Below are positions 1 through 8,101 of a stretch of 27,376 nt of DNA, one piece after another. The translations under genes were made by a program, and so were the position numbers. The DNA is from Bact-19 sp038319215 (GTDB lineage: Bacteria > Bacteroidota > Bacteroidia > Bacteroidales > ML635J-15): NCBI GenBank assembly GCA_038319215.1, contig JBBQCZ010000037.1, positions 1 through 27,376 of the forward strand, read 5' to 3'. The notes under the pieces are model-generated. The model ran no database searches, was not told where the DNA came from, and worked only from the letters and a program-made list of their open reading frames with translations. Within the stretch, counting starts at the first letter, position 1. Every line of letters starts with the position of its first letter.

Positions 1-56
1 ACTTACTACTTACCACTTACCAACTACCACTTACCACTCACCACTTACTACTTACC
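1..56. repeat. Heptamer microsatellite, about 8 units of ACTTACC
   Basis: Eight consecutive 7-base units can be read without gaps. Most are ACTTACC or ACTTACT, with AACTACC and ACTCACC as variants. The array is probably cut by the window edge. It lies downstream of the leftward GNAT-nitrilase gene, and no reading frame of note uses it. There are no spacers, so it is not a CRISPR array. Confidence 0.85.
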
Positions 57-68
57 CTCACCTCTTTA

Positions 69-113
69 GGTCCCTGAGCAGCCAAAGCCCTGGCATGTGT
101 GTGTCGAAGGGCC
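69..113. repeat. REP-like imperfect hairpin with an inserted loop
   Basis: The halves GGTCCCTGAGC (69-79) and GTGTCGAAGGGCC (101-113) resemble the two arms of the widespread bacterial intergenic palindrome of the type CCTGAGC-(loop)-GTCGAAGG. Here about 21 bases separate them, so the loop is much longer than in the compact form. It sits 10 bases past the stop of the leftward gene ending at 123 and could act as a 3' stabiliser. There is no T-run, so I do not call it an intrinsic terminator. Confidence 0.5.
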
Positions 114-122
114 GTCTTCCTC

Positions 123-1646
123 TTACTTCACTTTCTTCAAACTATACAAATCTGTTCTTCGGTCTTGCAGGTTTCTTACACTTCCAAATTGATGTAATTC
201 ACGCAATAGTCCGATATCGACATCTGCAATTAAAATCATTTCGGTATTTGGAGTTGCTTCAGCTTTTATACCATTAGCAGGAAAAGCGAAATCGCATGGC
301 GTAAAAACCATTGATTGTGCGTATTGAATATCCATATTATGAACTTTAGGCAAATTCCCCACACTACCAGCAATAGCTACATAACATTCGTTTTCGATTG
401 CTCTAGCCTGGGCACAACTTTTCACTCTTGAGAATCCATTTTGAGTATCAGTAAGATAAGGTACAAAAAGTATATCCATTCCCTCATCAGACAACAATCT
501 GCTTAATTCGGGAAATTCCACATCATAACAAATCAAGATGCCAATTTTCCCGCAGTCTGTATTAAATGCTTTTATAATTTGGCCTCCCTGCATACCCCAC
601 ACTCTAGCCTCGTCTGGGGTTATATGGATTTTTTCGAATCTTTCAACATTACCGTCTCGTTTGCACAAATATCCAACATTATACAGCTTGCCATCTATTA
701 TTTCGGGCAAACTCCCAGTAATAATATTTATATTGTAAGAAATTGCAAGCTCGGCGAATCTCTTTACCAAATCGTTTGTGTGAAGTGCCAGTTTTCTTAT
801 TGCATCAGCTTCTGACAAATGATTATTTTCAGCCATTAATGGAGCATTAAAGAATTCTGGAAACAGAGCGAAGTCTGCTCTATATCCCGAAACGGCGTCA
901 ATAAAGAACTCGGCTTGTTGCATTAGTTCATCAATATCTTTATAAGCTCTCATTTGCCACTGAACAAGTCCAAGCCGTACAACAGTTTTTTTAACAGAAG
1001 CTTGCGTTGTAGGTTTTTCGTAATAAATATTATCCCATTCAAGCAATACAGCAAACTCATTCGACTCTTTATCTCCTTCTAAATATCCCTTGAGAATTTT
1101 TGCAGGATGAAAATCATTGGACATTTGAAAATCGAGAACTGGATCGTGAATTTCTTTATTTTTAACCTTCTCAATATACACTTTTGGTGTCATCTGATCT
1201 GAAAACTTATGATAATTGGGTATTCTACCACCAAAAGCTATTCCTCGCAAATTCATTCTTTCACATAGTTCTTTACGATAATCATAAAGGCGTCGTCCTA
1301 ATCTTAGCCCTCTAAATTTTGGGCGTATAAAAATCTCAATTCCATAAAGGACGTCACCTTCATATGTATGAGTGTCAAAATTACAATTCCCAGTAATATT
1401 TTCGTAACTATGATTGGACTCAAATTTATGATAATCAATTATTATAGCTAAAGCACAACCAGCAAATTCATTATCAATCTTAATTGAGACTTGGCCTTCA
1501 GGAAAAATTTCGATTAGTTTATCAATATGCTCTTTACTCCAAACTAGATTAGGCATTTTACTGTATGCTTCTTTCATTGCAATTACAAGCTCTTCATAAT
1601 CATCGGTAGACATATAGTCTAATTGTATATTCTCTATATTCTGCAT
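123..1646 (-). CDS. GNAT acetyltransferase-nitrilase fusion protein
   Basis: This 507-residue cytosolic protein has two enzymatic domains. Residues 1 to about 210 form a GNAT-type acyltransferase domain with an acetyl-CoA loop RGLRLG at 112-117. Residues about 222-507 form a carbon-nitrogen hydrolase (nitrilase superfamily) domain. Its triad is complete: Glu264 in FPEFF, Lys339 in FEKI and Cys373 in ICYDVEFPE. The fusion is a recognised arrangement in the superfamily (I recall a RimI-like N-terminal extension in one prokaryotic branch), but the substrates are not known to me. It probably hydrolyses an amide and may acetylate an amine on a related compound. It lies 72 bases downstream of alr, with its own promoter box in the gap. 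No signal peptide is visible. The domain calls are firm and the physiological role is open. Confidence 0.9.
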   Translation of the reverse strand: MQNIENIQLDYMSTDDYEELVIAMKEAYSKMPNLVWSKEHIDKLIEIFPEGQVSIKIDNEFAGCALAIIIDYHKFESNHSYENITGNCNFDTHTYEGDVLYGIEIFIRPKFRGLRLGRRLYDYRKELCERMNLRGIAFGGRIPNYHKFSDQMTPKVYIEKVKNKEIHDPVLDFQMSNDFHPAKILKGYLEGDKESNEFAVLLEWDNIYYEKPTTQASVKKTVVRLGLVQWQMRAYKDIDELMQQAEFFIDAVSGYRADFALFPEFFNAPLMAENNHLSEADAIRKLALHTNDLVKRFAELAISYNINIITGSLPEIIDGKLYNVGYLCKRDGNVERFEKIHITPDEARVWGMQGGQIIKAFNTDCGKIGILICYDVEFPELSRLLSDEGMDILFVPYLTDTQNGFSRVKSCAQARAIENECYVAIAGSVGNLPKVHNMDIQYAQSMVFTPCDFAFPANGIKAEATPNTEMILIADVDIGLLRELHQFGSVRNLQDRRTDLYSLKKVK

Positions 1647-1668
1647 ATTAAATGGATTTTTTCGATTG

Positions 1669-1703
1669 CAAATTTAAAAAAGTTATTACTTATATTTTTC
1701 AAA
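1669..1703 (-). promoter_or_regulatory. Predicted promoter of the GNAT-nitrilase gene
   Basis: On the minus strand the box TAAATTTG (1676 down to 1669) matches the Bacteroidota -7 consensus TAnnTTTG. A TTTG (1703 down to 1700) lies 23 bases upstream as a possible -33 element, at the long end of accepted spacing. The start codon is 22 bases downstream of the box. This suggests that the gene can be transcribed independently of alr. Confidence 0.55.
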
Positions 1704-1718
1704 ATAAAACAAATATTA

Positions 1719-2870
1719 TTAGCTGACAATAATCCTCGAAATATTGATGGGCAAACGTGCTAATACCTGATAATTTAAGTAATTGCTCATCTCACCAAAC
1801 GAGGCAATTGTAATCGATTTTGACTTTTGTTTACCTATTATTATCACTTCGTCCAATGGTTTCGCATCTTTAATATCGGTAATATCGACACTGATTGTGT
1901 TCATTGTAACCACTCCAACAACTTTTGCCTCTTTGCCATTTATTAATACGTGACCAACATTACTAAGTGTTCTGCTATAACCATTATTATACCCTACCGG
2001 CACGATTGCAACTTTCATATTTTTTGAAGCCTGATAACTAGAGCCATAACCGACAAATTCTCCTGTTTCAATATTTTTAATTGCCATTATTACAGATTTC
2101 CAACTTATCACACGCTTCAGATCCGATTCTTTGTTCCCAAACTTTGTATTTCTAGCAATTAGAACCTCCTGAGTTGGCCAAAATCCATATTGTGCAATTC
2201 CAATTCTAACCATATTAAACCTTGTTTCAGGATATAAAAGTGCGGCTGAAGAGCTCGCGGTATGCACTTTTTTTGACACAAGGCCATTACTGTTAAAGTA
2301 TTTTAAATATTTCTTAAATAAAATCAATTGCTGTTTTATTCTCATATAATTTGAAATACTTTCAGCTCCCGCAAAGTGGGTACAAATTCCTTCAAGTTCG
2401 ATAAATTCAATATTATTTTGAATGATATCTATTATTATATCGAAATCTTCGGGTTCCAATCCGGTTCTATTAAACCCGGTTTCTAATTCTAAATGAATTC
2501 TTGCCTTCTTTTTTAAACTATGAGAAATTGTAATGACTTTTCTCAAATTTTCAACATCATAAATATAAAATTCAATGCTATTATTTAATACCCACTCCAA
2601 ATGGTCGTCGGAAATAAATCCAAAAATCATAATTGAAGATTTTTTTGAAATGAACCTCTTTACCTCTTTTGCTTCAAATACAGAGAAAACAGAAAAATGA
2701 TTTATTTTATTTTCTTCTGCAAGAGGAATAATTTGCTCATAGCCATGCCCATATGCATTTCCTTTGACAACAGAACTTATCAATACGTTATCTCCAACCA
2801 CCTTCTTTAAAAAATTGATATTGTGTTTATATGCGGATTTGCTAATATTTATTTCTGATGTATTTGTCAT
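1719..2870 (-). CDS. alr: Alanine racemase
   Basis: This 383-residue PLP enzyme should interconvert L- and D-alanine in the cytosol for peptidoglycan synthesis. The PLP lysine is Lys36 in VVKGNAYGHG. Other family landmarks are TGFNRTGL (131-138), THFAGAE (164-170), RIGIAQYG (222-229) and GYGSSY (274-279), which lies in the region that carries the second catalytic base. The usual C-terminal motif with Met-Asp reads VTMNTISVDIT (321-331), so Asn replaces the common Asp after Met. Length is normal for the family. The ATG start lies 3 bases after the stop of the upstream amidohydrolase, so the two are almost certainly co-transcribed. The call is firm. Confidence 0.93.
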   Translation of the reverse strand: MTNTSEINISKSAYKHNINFLKKVVGDNVLISSVVKGNAYGHGYEQIIPLAEENKINHFSVFSVFEAKEVKRFISKKSSIMIFGFISDDHLEWVLNNSIEFYIYDVENLRKVITISHSLKKKARIHLELETGFNRTGLEPEDFDIIIDIIQNNIEFIELEGICTHFAGAESISNYMRIKQQLILFKKYLKYFNSNGLVSKKVHTASSSAALLYPETRFNMVRIGIAQYGFWPTQEVLIARNTKFGNKESDLKRVISWKSVIMAIKNIETGEFVGYGSSYQASKNMKVAIVPVGYNNGYSRTLSNVGHVLINGKEAKVVGVVTMNTISVDITDIKDAKPLDEVIIIGKQKSKSITIASFGEMSNYLNYQVLARLPINISRIIVS

Positions 2871-2873
2871 AAT

Positions 2874-4013
2874 TTAAAGTAAAATATTTTTATAGATAGT
2901 AAAAAACATATTTATTCCAGTTTCAATTATTTCATCTGGAAAATCGTAGTTTTCATTGTGTAATTGTGGGTGGTCCTTACCTGCTCCAATTCCAAAAAGA
3001 GTCGATTTTGAAATTTTAGAGAAATGTCCAAAATCCTCACTCCACCTAAAAGGCAGTTTTAAATTTGTGAAATCGTTTTTAATTTCTTTGGCAGCTTCGA
3101 CAACTATTTTAAAAGCCTCATCGTCATTATTACTAGCAGGAAAATCTTCAACAAAAGATATTTTTTGCTCTATTGAAAACTTTTTGCAAATACCTTTTAT
3201 TAGTTTTTCGATATTTTCAATCAGCAAATCCATATCATCATTACGGTATGAACGAATTGTGATCATAACTTTCGCATCTCCTGGAGTAGTTCCAAAAGCA
3301 ATTTCGCCAAGTTTAATGTGAATGATAGTTGCTAAAACTAAATCTTTATATTCCGTTGATTCATTTATTTTATTGACTTCTTGAATAATATCAGCAATAC
3401 ATCGGTCTGGACTATTGCCATTTTCTGGATATGCGGCATGAGATGGCTTTCCCTTAAGCTCTACAATTACCCCGGTTGATGCAGAAGAAAAAGAACCTTG
3501 TCTTAAGCAGACTGAGTTTTTAGTATAGCCGGGTAAATTATGAAATGCAAAAGAAAAATCAGGTTTAATTTTCTCGAATTTAGGATCGTTTATCACAGCC
3601 CTTGCTCCAAAACCGGTTTCCTCTGCAGGCTGAAATAACAAAACCAATTTTCCTCTTTTGGGACGATGTTCGTTAACAAGTTCGGCCAAACCGCACAAAA
3701 TCACGGTGTGTCCGTCGTGACCACAAAGATGAGCTATTCCATCATTTTTCGAAATATACGACAAGCTATTTATTTCTTTGATTGGCAAAGCATCCATGTC
3801 GGCACGAATTAAAACTGTGGGTCCTGAAACTTTCGAATCAAATACATAAGCAAGTCCAAATCCGCCTATGTTTTTTATAATTTCATCGGGTTTTAATTGT
3901 TCTAAAAAATTGATTATTCTGCTTGATGTTTCATTTTCATGACCCGACAATTCTGGGTATTGATGGAGTAGTTTTCTAAATTTTAGTATTTTTTCAATTT
4001 GAATATCGAGCAT
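2874..4013 (-). CDS. M20 family metallo-amidohydrolase (IAA-amino acid / N-acyl amino acid hydrolase type)
   Basis: This 379-residue cytosolic peptidase-family M20 enzyme should cleave the amide bond of an N-acyl amino acid or a related small conjugate. The metal-site motifs are visible: HLCGHDGH (95-102, with Cys97 and His99), QPAEE (128-132), His158 in FAFHNLPG, and a C-terminal DHPQLHNENYDF stretch with the last histidine. Cys97 in the first motif is typical of the M20D subgroup. There is no signal peptide. The gene is tightly linked to alr downstream, which hints at a role in amino acid or cell-wall peptide turnover, but this is inference. The substrate cannot be read from sequence: hippurate, N-acetyl-diaminopimelate and indole-acetyl amino acids are all possible. 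Confidence 0.88.
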   Translation of the reverse strand: MLDIQIEKILKFRKLLHQYPELSGHENETSSRIINFLEQLKPDEIIKNIGGFGLAYVFDSKVSGPTVLIRADMDALPIKEINSLSYISKNDGIAHLCGHDGHTVILCGLAELVNEHRPKRGKLVLLFQPAEETGFGARAVINDPKFEKIKPDFSFAFHNLPGYTKNSVCLRQGSFSSASTGVIVELKGKPSHAAYPENGNSPDRCIADIIQEVNKINESTEYKDLVLATIIHIKLGEIAFGTTPGDAKVMITIRSYRNDDMDLLIENIEKLIKGICKKFSIEQKISFVEDFPASNNDDEAFKIVVEAAKEIKNDFTNLKLPFRWSEDFGHFSKISKSTLFGIGAGKDHPQLHNENYDFPDEIIETGINMFFTIYKNILL

Positions 4014-4140
4014 TAATATTGTTTAAAATGACAATTATGCTCGCAATATACAAAAATTTAACGACTTTGCAAAACAATAAGTCATTGTATTTGCAATACT
4101 TCTAGAATTTTATTGTGAAATTTAGTAAAAGAACAGAATG

Positions 4141-7086
4141 CTAAATTTTGACAAATCGCTTTATATTCGCATCCTTATCTCCTTCAAATCTAATGATATA
4201 AATTCCCTTTTCAAGAGATTTAATATCAAGTGATTTTTCTACACCGTTCATCTTAGATTCATACACTTTCTTTCCTTGCAAATCGAAAATTACAATATCC
4301 GAAATATTATTTTTCGGATTATCATTTCTTATAAAAAGAATATCGTTTGCAGGATTCGGAAAAATAGAAACCCCAGAATTAAAATTATCAGTAACATTAT
4401 TTAAGCCATCTTCAACAATACTAATATCGTCGAGATACAAATTAAACATTTGTGCTATACTGTAACAGTAAAACCCTAAATAATAAAAGCCATCATTATT
4501 AACTGTGAAATTGATTATGTTTTCCTGCCAAGTAGTATTTAACAAAGCAGGATAATCTCCGAGTTCTGTCAGCATTGCAGCAGAGTTTTGAACATCGCCA
4601 ATCGCAACTTTGAGATTCTCAGGCCAAGTATCTTGTTCAATTTTGTTCCAAAAACTAAGTTTATAAGCAAATTGTTGTTCCAGATAAATACATTTAGTAA
4701 TCAACCAGTCGTTTGCAGCAGCAAAATCGGAATAATCATAGCGCGCACAACCCTGATTTGTATGTCCTTCGGCAGTTATAAACTGCCATGTGCGATTATC
4801 TTCATTAAGATTTTCGATAGAATAAAACTCATATTCAGCGGCTGTTTCAAATTCGCACAAATAAGGAGCATACGAAGCATCGCGATTTTCAACATTAATT
4901 TCAATGGTATCGTTAAGTAAATTATTGTCGTCACTCATAGAAGTATAAACCATCAAAGAATGATTACCAATAGTAGAAAAATCGCCATAAGCTTCAAACT
5001 GAAAAATTTTATTCTCACCTGGTAAAATTTCGTCAGTAATCATCTCTTCAACTACATCATTTCCGTCAAGTTTAAAAGAAATTGGAATATTAATTAAAAT
5101 ATCTGAGCACATATTACGAACTTTCACAACAATAATTTCATTACCTAAATCACATGAAGATTGTGGTGCAACAATTTCAGTTACTTCAATATCAGGTTCA
5201 ACAAGTTCAACGATATTAATATTATCGATAATTGCATTTAACATATTTGGTTCGCTAAAACAATTAAATCCCAGATAATATGAATCGGTTGTATTTACAG
5301 TAAAATATATTTCCTTTTGATTGTATGAGTCGTTTACAAAACCTAAAATTTCGTCTAAAGCAGTATTCATTAAGTCACTTTCTGGTCCAGAACCAATAGA
5401 GATTCCAATATTTTGTGGCCAATACATTCCGATTGATTGATAATCAAAAGTCAATTTATACAATTTCCCAGCTTCAAGTTCGAGACATCTAGAAAAAACC
5501 CAATCGTTTGCAATTTCAGAACCTCCTTGATAATAAACACAAGGTTCTCCACCAGCAGAAAAATGCCACGAAGCTCCATCAGTGTTTGAATCTTCAAACA
5601 ACCAGCCATCGCGACTTTCGTTTGTATCAAATCCAGTACTATACGGAATGCTAGAACACGAGACATTCAATATTTCGGTAACTGTAGTATCGTTTTCGTT
5701 GTATGTATCGCAGCCAAGTTCAGAATATACTTTAACATTATAAAGCATTCCCGGATTTTGAGAAAAATCGTATAAAGTTGAAAATTCAAATTCGTAACTA
5801 CCATGAGCATCAATTGTTGCTGTAATTGTTTCGGTAACAGCTGTTGAATTATTTACTGAGTATGAAATCGGAATATCAGTTAAAGGATTATTGCTGTAAT
5901 TTTCCACAATTACCTTTATTGCTGCTGGTTCGGTAAATGTATGTGCAAAAGGAGCCGTAATTTGAGACATTTTCACATCACAATCAAGTGCTGGAAAGAT
6001 ATTTATTATAATCATATTGTTTGCTGGGAAAGCAATTTCGGGCAAAAGGAAATACCCATTTCCGCTACCATTATCGCCCCAGTTTAAGTGTACATAATCC
6101 AAAGCATCGTAACCATCGCATACAAATGCGTGTCCGAGCATCAACATTGGTTCCCAACCGGCATACATAACTGGTCGTCCATGATCAATTTCATTTTTTA
6201 ATATTTCCACCCATTCTGTCCATGTATAATTGCTCTGATACTCCATAACAGCGCTTTGCGAATAACCAAAATAATTAAAAAATGCACCAGGACTCATTGC
6301 AGCACTTGAAGTTCCGCTTCCATAAGCCATATTTACAGAAACTCCGCAATGATACATTAAAGTTGCGAGTGCAGAATTTTCTTCGGTTGGCTGAGCAGCT
6401 GGCATATTTGCCCATAAATATTCTGTTTCGCCAAAATTTGCCGATTGAAGCCCGTATCCCTGCGCAGTATAAGAATGCTCACCTGTTCCAAACTGTGGAA
6501 AAGACCAATATTTCATAATCATTGCCATTGCGGTGGCAGTACAACCTGTGGCAGAATGACCACAAGATCCAACCGCATCAACTGGACAAGAAGTGTTATA
6601 ATAACAACCTTGCCCCCATTCCGGTGTAGTCAAAAGTCCAGATTTTAAACTTAAACTATGATATGTTCCATTTTCGATCAAAACCCAGTCTGGATGTAAA
6701 ATCATTTCCGAATAATCAACTTTCTGCATTTCCATAGCCATACCATCAACAATATCCTGAATCCACTTTTCTGCAGCTATCGGAAAGCTAACTACATCAT
6801 GGCTTCCCGTTAACGAATAGCCCAGAATTGGCGTAAAATAATTATCCATACTCATAACCACAAATCCGCCAGTACTAATTGAAAATACTGAGACTAATTC
6901 AAGTCCATCAGCATTATATGTTTTTGTAGCTGTAACAGTAGCATCAGAAACATTAGATTTTTGTTGCGAATAAAATTTTAACGCTGTTTTTTGTGCGTCC
7001 TTTACAGAAACGGGTGAACCAATCAAGGTATTAACAATTGCGCCAAAAACAAAAACAAAACTGAATAATAGACTTTTCTTTATCAT
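4141..7086 (-). CDS. Secreted C10 (streptopain-like) cysteine protease with T9SS sorting domain
   Basis: This 981-residue secreted protein starts with a signal peptide (residues 1 to about 23). A propeptide resembling the streptopain inhibitor domain follows (about 25-135). The C10 peptidase domain (about 150-365) has the nucleophile Cys182 in TGCTATAMAMIMKYW and His319 in GHAFVCDGY, followed by HLNWGDNGSGNGYF with Trp336. Downstream are two alternating pairs: CARDB-like beta domains (about 370-475 and 630-732) and choice-of-anchor-J-like domains (about 478-626 and 738-892). A type A sorting domain (about 902-981) begins with SIFPNPANDIL. The protein should cross the outer membrane by the type IX system and be released or anchored at the surface after propeptide removal. 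A promoter box lies just upstream. It is transcribed in the same direction as its neighbours but separated by gaps of about 120 bases. Confidence 0.93.
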   Translation of the reverse strand: MIKKSLLFSFVFVFGAIVNTLIGSPVSVKDAQKTALKFYSQQKSNVSDATVTATKTYNADGLELVSVFSISTGGFVVMSMDNYFTPILGYSLTGSHDVVSFPIAAEKWIQDIVDGMAMEMQKVDYSEMILHPDWVLIENGTYHSLSLKSGLLTTPEWGQGCYYNTSCPVDAVGSCGHSATGCTATAMAMIMKYWSFPQFGTGEHSYTAQGYGLQSANFGETEYLWANMPAAQPTEENSALATLMYHCGVSVNMAYGSGTSSAAMSPGAFFNYFGYSQSAVMEYQSNYTWTEWVEILKNEIDHGRPVMYAGWEPMLMLGHAFVCDGYDALDYVHLNWGDNGSGNGYFLLPEIAFPANNMIIINIFPALDCDVKMSQITAPFAHTFTEPAAIKVIVENYSNNPLTDIPISYSVNNSTAVTETITATIDAHGSYEFEFSTLYDFSQNPGMLYNVKVYSELGCDTYNENDTTVTEILNVSCSSIPYSTGFDTNESRDGWLFEDSNTDGASWHFSAGGEPCVYYQGGSEIANDWVFSRCLELEAGKLYKLTFDYQSIGMYWPQNIGISIGSGPESDLMNTALDEILGFVNDSYNQKEIYFTVNTTDSYYLGFNCFSEPNMLNAIIDNINIVELVEPDIEVTEIVAPQSSCDLGNEIIVVKVRNMCSDILINIPISFKLDGNDVVEEMITDEILPGENKIFQFEAYGDFSTIGNHSLMVYTSMSDDNNLLNDTIEINVENRDASYAPYLCEFETAAEYEFYSIENLNEDNRTWQFITAEGHTNQGCARYDYSDFAAANDWLITKCIYLEQQFAYKLSFWNKIEQDTWPENLKVAIGDVQNSAAMLTELGDYPALLNTTWQENIINFTVNNDGFYYLGFYCYSIAQMFNLYLDDISIVEDGLNNVTDNFNSGVSIFPNPANDILFIRNDNPKNNISDIVIFDLQGKKVYESKMNGVEKSLDIKSLEKGIYIIRFEGDKDANIKRFVKI

Positions 7087-7114
7087 AAAACTTCATGGTT
7101 TAAAATGCAATTTA

Positions 7115-7122
7115 CAAAAATA
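7115..7122 (-). promoter_or_regulatory. Predicted -7 promoter box of the C10 protease gene
   Basis: On the minus strand TATTTTTG matches TAnnTTTG exactly and is 28 bases upstream of the ATG at 7086. I see no convincing -33 TTTG at the usual distance, so only the -7 element is claimed. Confidence 0.45.
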
Positions 7123-7206
7123 ACAGTTTGCTTAGTAAAACTTAAGCAATAATTTTAATAAGATCGGAGTCAAACATAAGATAATTATCGAAAAAACACG
7201 ATTAAG

Positions 7207-7857
7207 CTATTCGATTACCCCATCTTTAATTGTAAACATTCTGTCAGTAAGCTTCGCATGCTCTTCATTATGAGTAACAATAACAAATGTTTGTTCGAAA
7301 CTTTTTCTTAAATCGAAGATAATATTATACAGGTCTTTAGCATTTTTTGAATCAAGATTACCTGATGGCTCGTCGGCAAGAATTATGGTTGGGTTATTTA
7401 TCAATGCACGCGCGATAGCAATACGCTGTTTTTCACCACCCGACAATTCGTTTGGTTTGTGCTGAGCTCTATCTTCGATATTTAAAGCTTTAAGTAATTC
7501 TTTCGCTCTATTTTGGACTTCAGATTTACTTTTTTTTGCAATAAAGCCAGGAATACAAACATTTTCTAAAGCAGTAAACTCAGGCAATAAGTGATGAAAT
7601 TGAAAAACAAATCCAATATGCTGATTTCTGAATTGAGACAATTTATTTTCATTAAGTTGGCTAGTATCCACATTATTTATTAATACTCGTCCGCTATCAG
7701 GCTTTAATAATGTTCCAACAATCTGCAATAAAGTTGTTTTACCAGCACCACTTGCACCTAAAACAGAAATAATCTCCGACTTACCAATTTCGAGTTGAAT
7801 ACCCTTTAAAACCTGTAAGTCACCATAAGACTTATAAATATTATCAATTTTTATCAT
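7207..7857 (-). CDS. lolD: ABC transporter ATP-binding protein, LolD-like
   Basis: This 216-residue ATPase has every canonical ABC motif: Walker A GASGAGKT (34-41), Q-loop Gln86, signature LSGGE (138-142), Walker B IILADEP (158-164) and H-loop His196. The compact size and the FQFHHLLPEFTALENV stretch match the MacB/LolD group, which energises lipoprotein release from the inner membrane by LolCE-type permeases or drives related efflux. No permease gene is adjacent, so the partner must be encoded elsewhere. A weak box TAACTTTA (7882 down to 7875) lies upstream. LolD is the best name, but FtsE- or MacB-like roles are not fully excluded. Confidence 0.82.
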   Translation of the reverse strand: MIKIDNIYKSYGDLQVLKGIQLEIGKSEIISVLGASGAGKTTLLQIVGTLLKPDSGRVLINNVDTSQLNENKLSQFRNQHIGFVFQFHHLLPEFTALENVCIPGFIAKKSKSEVQNRAKELLKALNIEDRAQHKPNELSGGEKQRIAIARALINNPTIILADEPSGNLDSKNAKDLYNIIFDLRKSFEQTFVIVTHNEEHAKLTDRMFTIKDGVIE

Positions 7858-8070
7858 TCTAAAAATATTTGATGTAAAGTTAGTTTATGATTTGTAAAAA
7901 TAAAATTACGGTTGATAAAAAATTTGAATTTTGTTGTCAATGATAAAAATGAGCCTGTATATCAATGCTTAAGGAAAAATAAAAGATATAAACATGTTTT
8001 TCATTTGCCAATGTGAATAAAAAAACTTGATGTTTTTAAATAACAGACGTGTTTAACCGTTTCAAAGTAT

Positions 8071-8078
8071 TATTTTTG
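8071..8078 (+). promoter_or_regulatory. Predicted -7 promoter box of dnaB
   Basis: TATTTTTG fits TAnnTTTG exactly and lies 23 bases before the dnaB ATG. No clear -33 TTTG at normal spacing was found. Confidence 0.45.
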
Positions 8079-8101
8079 AGTTTGAAAAACTAGAATAAAA
8101 A

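Noticed and set aside
1..56. Possible CRISPR or direct-repeat array
   Set aside because: Units are 7 bases and contiguous, with no spacers and no cas genes in the window.
2956..3321. 121-codon open frame on the plus strand inside the M20 amidohydrolase gene
   Set aside because: It lies wholly antisense to a well-supported gene, has no domain or promoter, and its composition reflects the complementary strand.
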